A DNA stretch of 6,112 nucleotides from Stenotrophomonas sp. (GTDB lineage: Bacteria; Pseudomonadota; Gammaproteobacteria; Xanthomonadales; Xanthomonadaceae): NCBI GenBank assembly GCA_003484865.1, contig DMZT01000007.1, forward strand, positions 1 to 6,112, read 5' to 3'. Position 1 is the first letter of the stretch. Every line of letters begins with the position of its first letter. Made by a program: the position numbers and the translations under genes. The notes beneath the pieces are model-generated. The model did no database searches. It was given only the letters and a program-made list of their open reading frames with translations, and had not been told where the DNA came from. Shown here piece after piece: positions 6,062-6,112 of this stretch.

Positions 6062-6112
6062 ATGAGTCAGGCTGACGACCCTTTGCAAATGGATGATTCA
6101 ATGGCGAACGGA
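6062..6112 (+). CDS. N-terminal fragment of an unidentified protein, cut by the window edge
   Basis: An open frame from ATG 6062 runs to the last base and encodes MSQADDPLQMDDSMANG (17 codons). It is short, acidic and has no signal-peptide character. I cannot identify the family from this. In-frame ATGs at 6089 and 6101 are alternative starts, and neither has a clear ribosome binding site. The case for a real gene rests on its position after a 151-base gap, the open frame to the edge and the possible -10 element just upstream. Confidence 0.4.
   Translation, partial: MSQADDPLQMDDSMANG

Noticed and set aside
6054..6062. ATG at 6054 as the start of the right-edge gene
   Set aside because: That frame stops after two codons (ATG GCC TGA).
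5524..6075. 183-codon + strand frame antisense to the PAP2 gene start
   Set aside because: It is Gln/Arg/His-rich and overlaps the PAP2 N-terminal half and its ribosome binding site. It has no family resemblance.
1..6112. Mobile element, CRISPR array, toxin-antitoxin or defence island
   Set aside because: No transposase, integrase, repeat-spacer pattern, tRNA or restriction-type gene is visible. Composition is uniform throughout, so the window reads as core chromosome.

Overview
The window looks like ordinary chromosomal DNA of a high-GC gammaproteobacterium. Xanthomonadaceae is the best guess, and Stenotrophomonas in particular. The reasons are strong G/C bias at third codon positions, the style of the secreted proteins and the recJ C-terminus. 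This assignment rests on general impression, not on a marker gene or a search. There are no mobile elements, tRNAs, rRNAs, CRISPR arrays or phage genes.

Layout from left to right: (1) the 3' end of recJ, on the + strand and cut by the window edge; (2) an unrecognised 214-residue cytoplasmic protein whose start codon overlaps the recJ stop by 8 bases, so it is probably translationally coupled; (3) on the - strand and convergent with it, a secreted DUF1176-family protein of 349 residues with six cysteines; (4) a 148-base divergent intergenic region; (5) on the + strand, a 959-residue secreted multidomain protein with the order signal peptide, VIT, VWA, Pro/Ala linker, TPR-like helices and C-terminal DUF2135; (6) on the - strand and convergent with it, overlapping its 3' end by 62 bases, a 337-residue multi-spanning PAP2-type phosphatase; (7) a 151-base intergenic region; (8) the first 17 codons of an unidentified + strand gene cut by the right edge.

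The genes fall into two themes. The left end is DNA repair (RecJ) with a coupled unknown. The middle and right are cell-envelope functions: two secreted proteins transcribed divergently from a shared control region, and an inner-membrane lipid phosphatase. The DUF1176/VIT-VWA-DUF2135 pair is the part most worth following up, because its biochemical role is not established. The large protein also carries a short motif in its linker that resembles the TonB box of outer-membrane receptors. No clearly new defence or mobile system was found.
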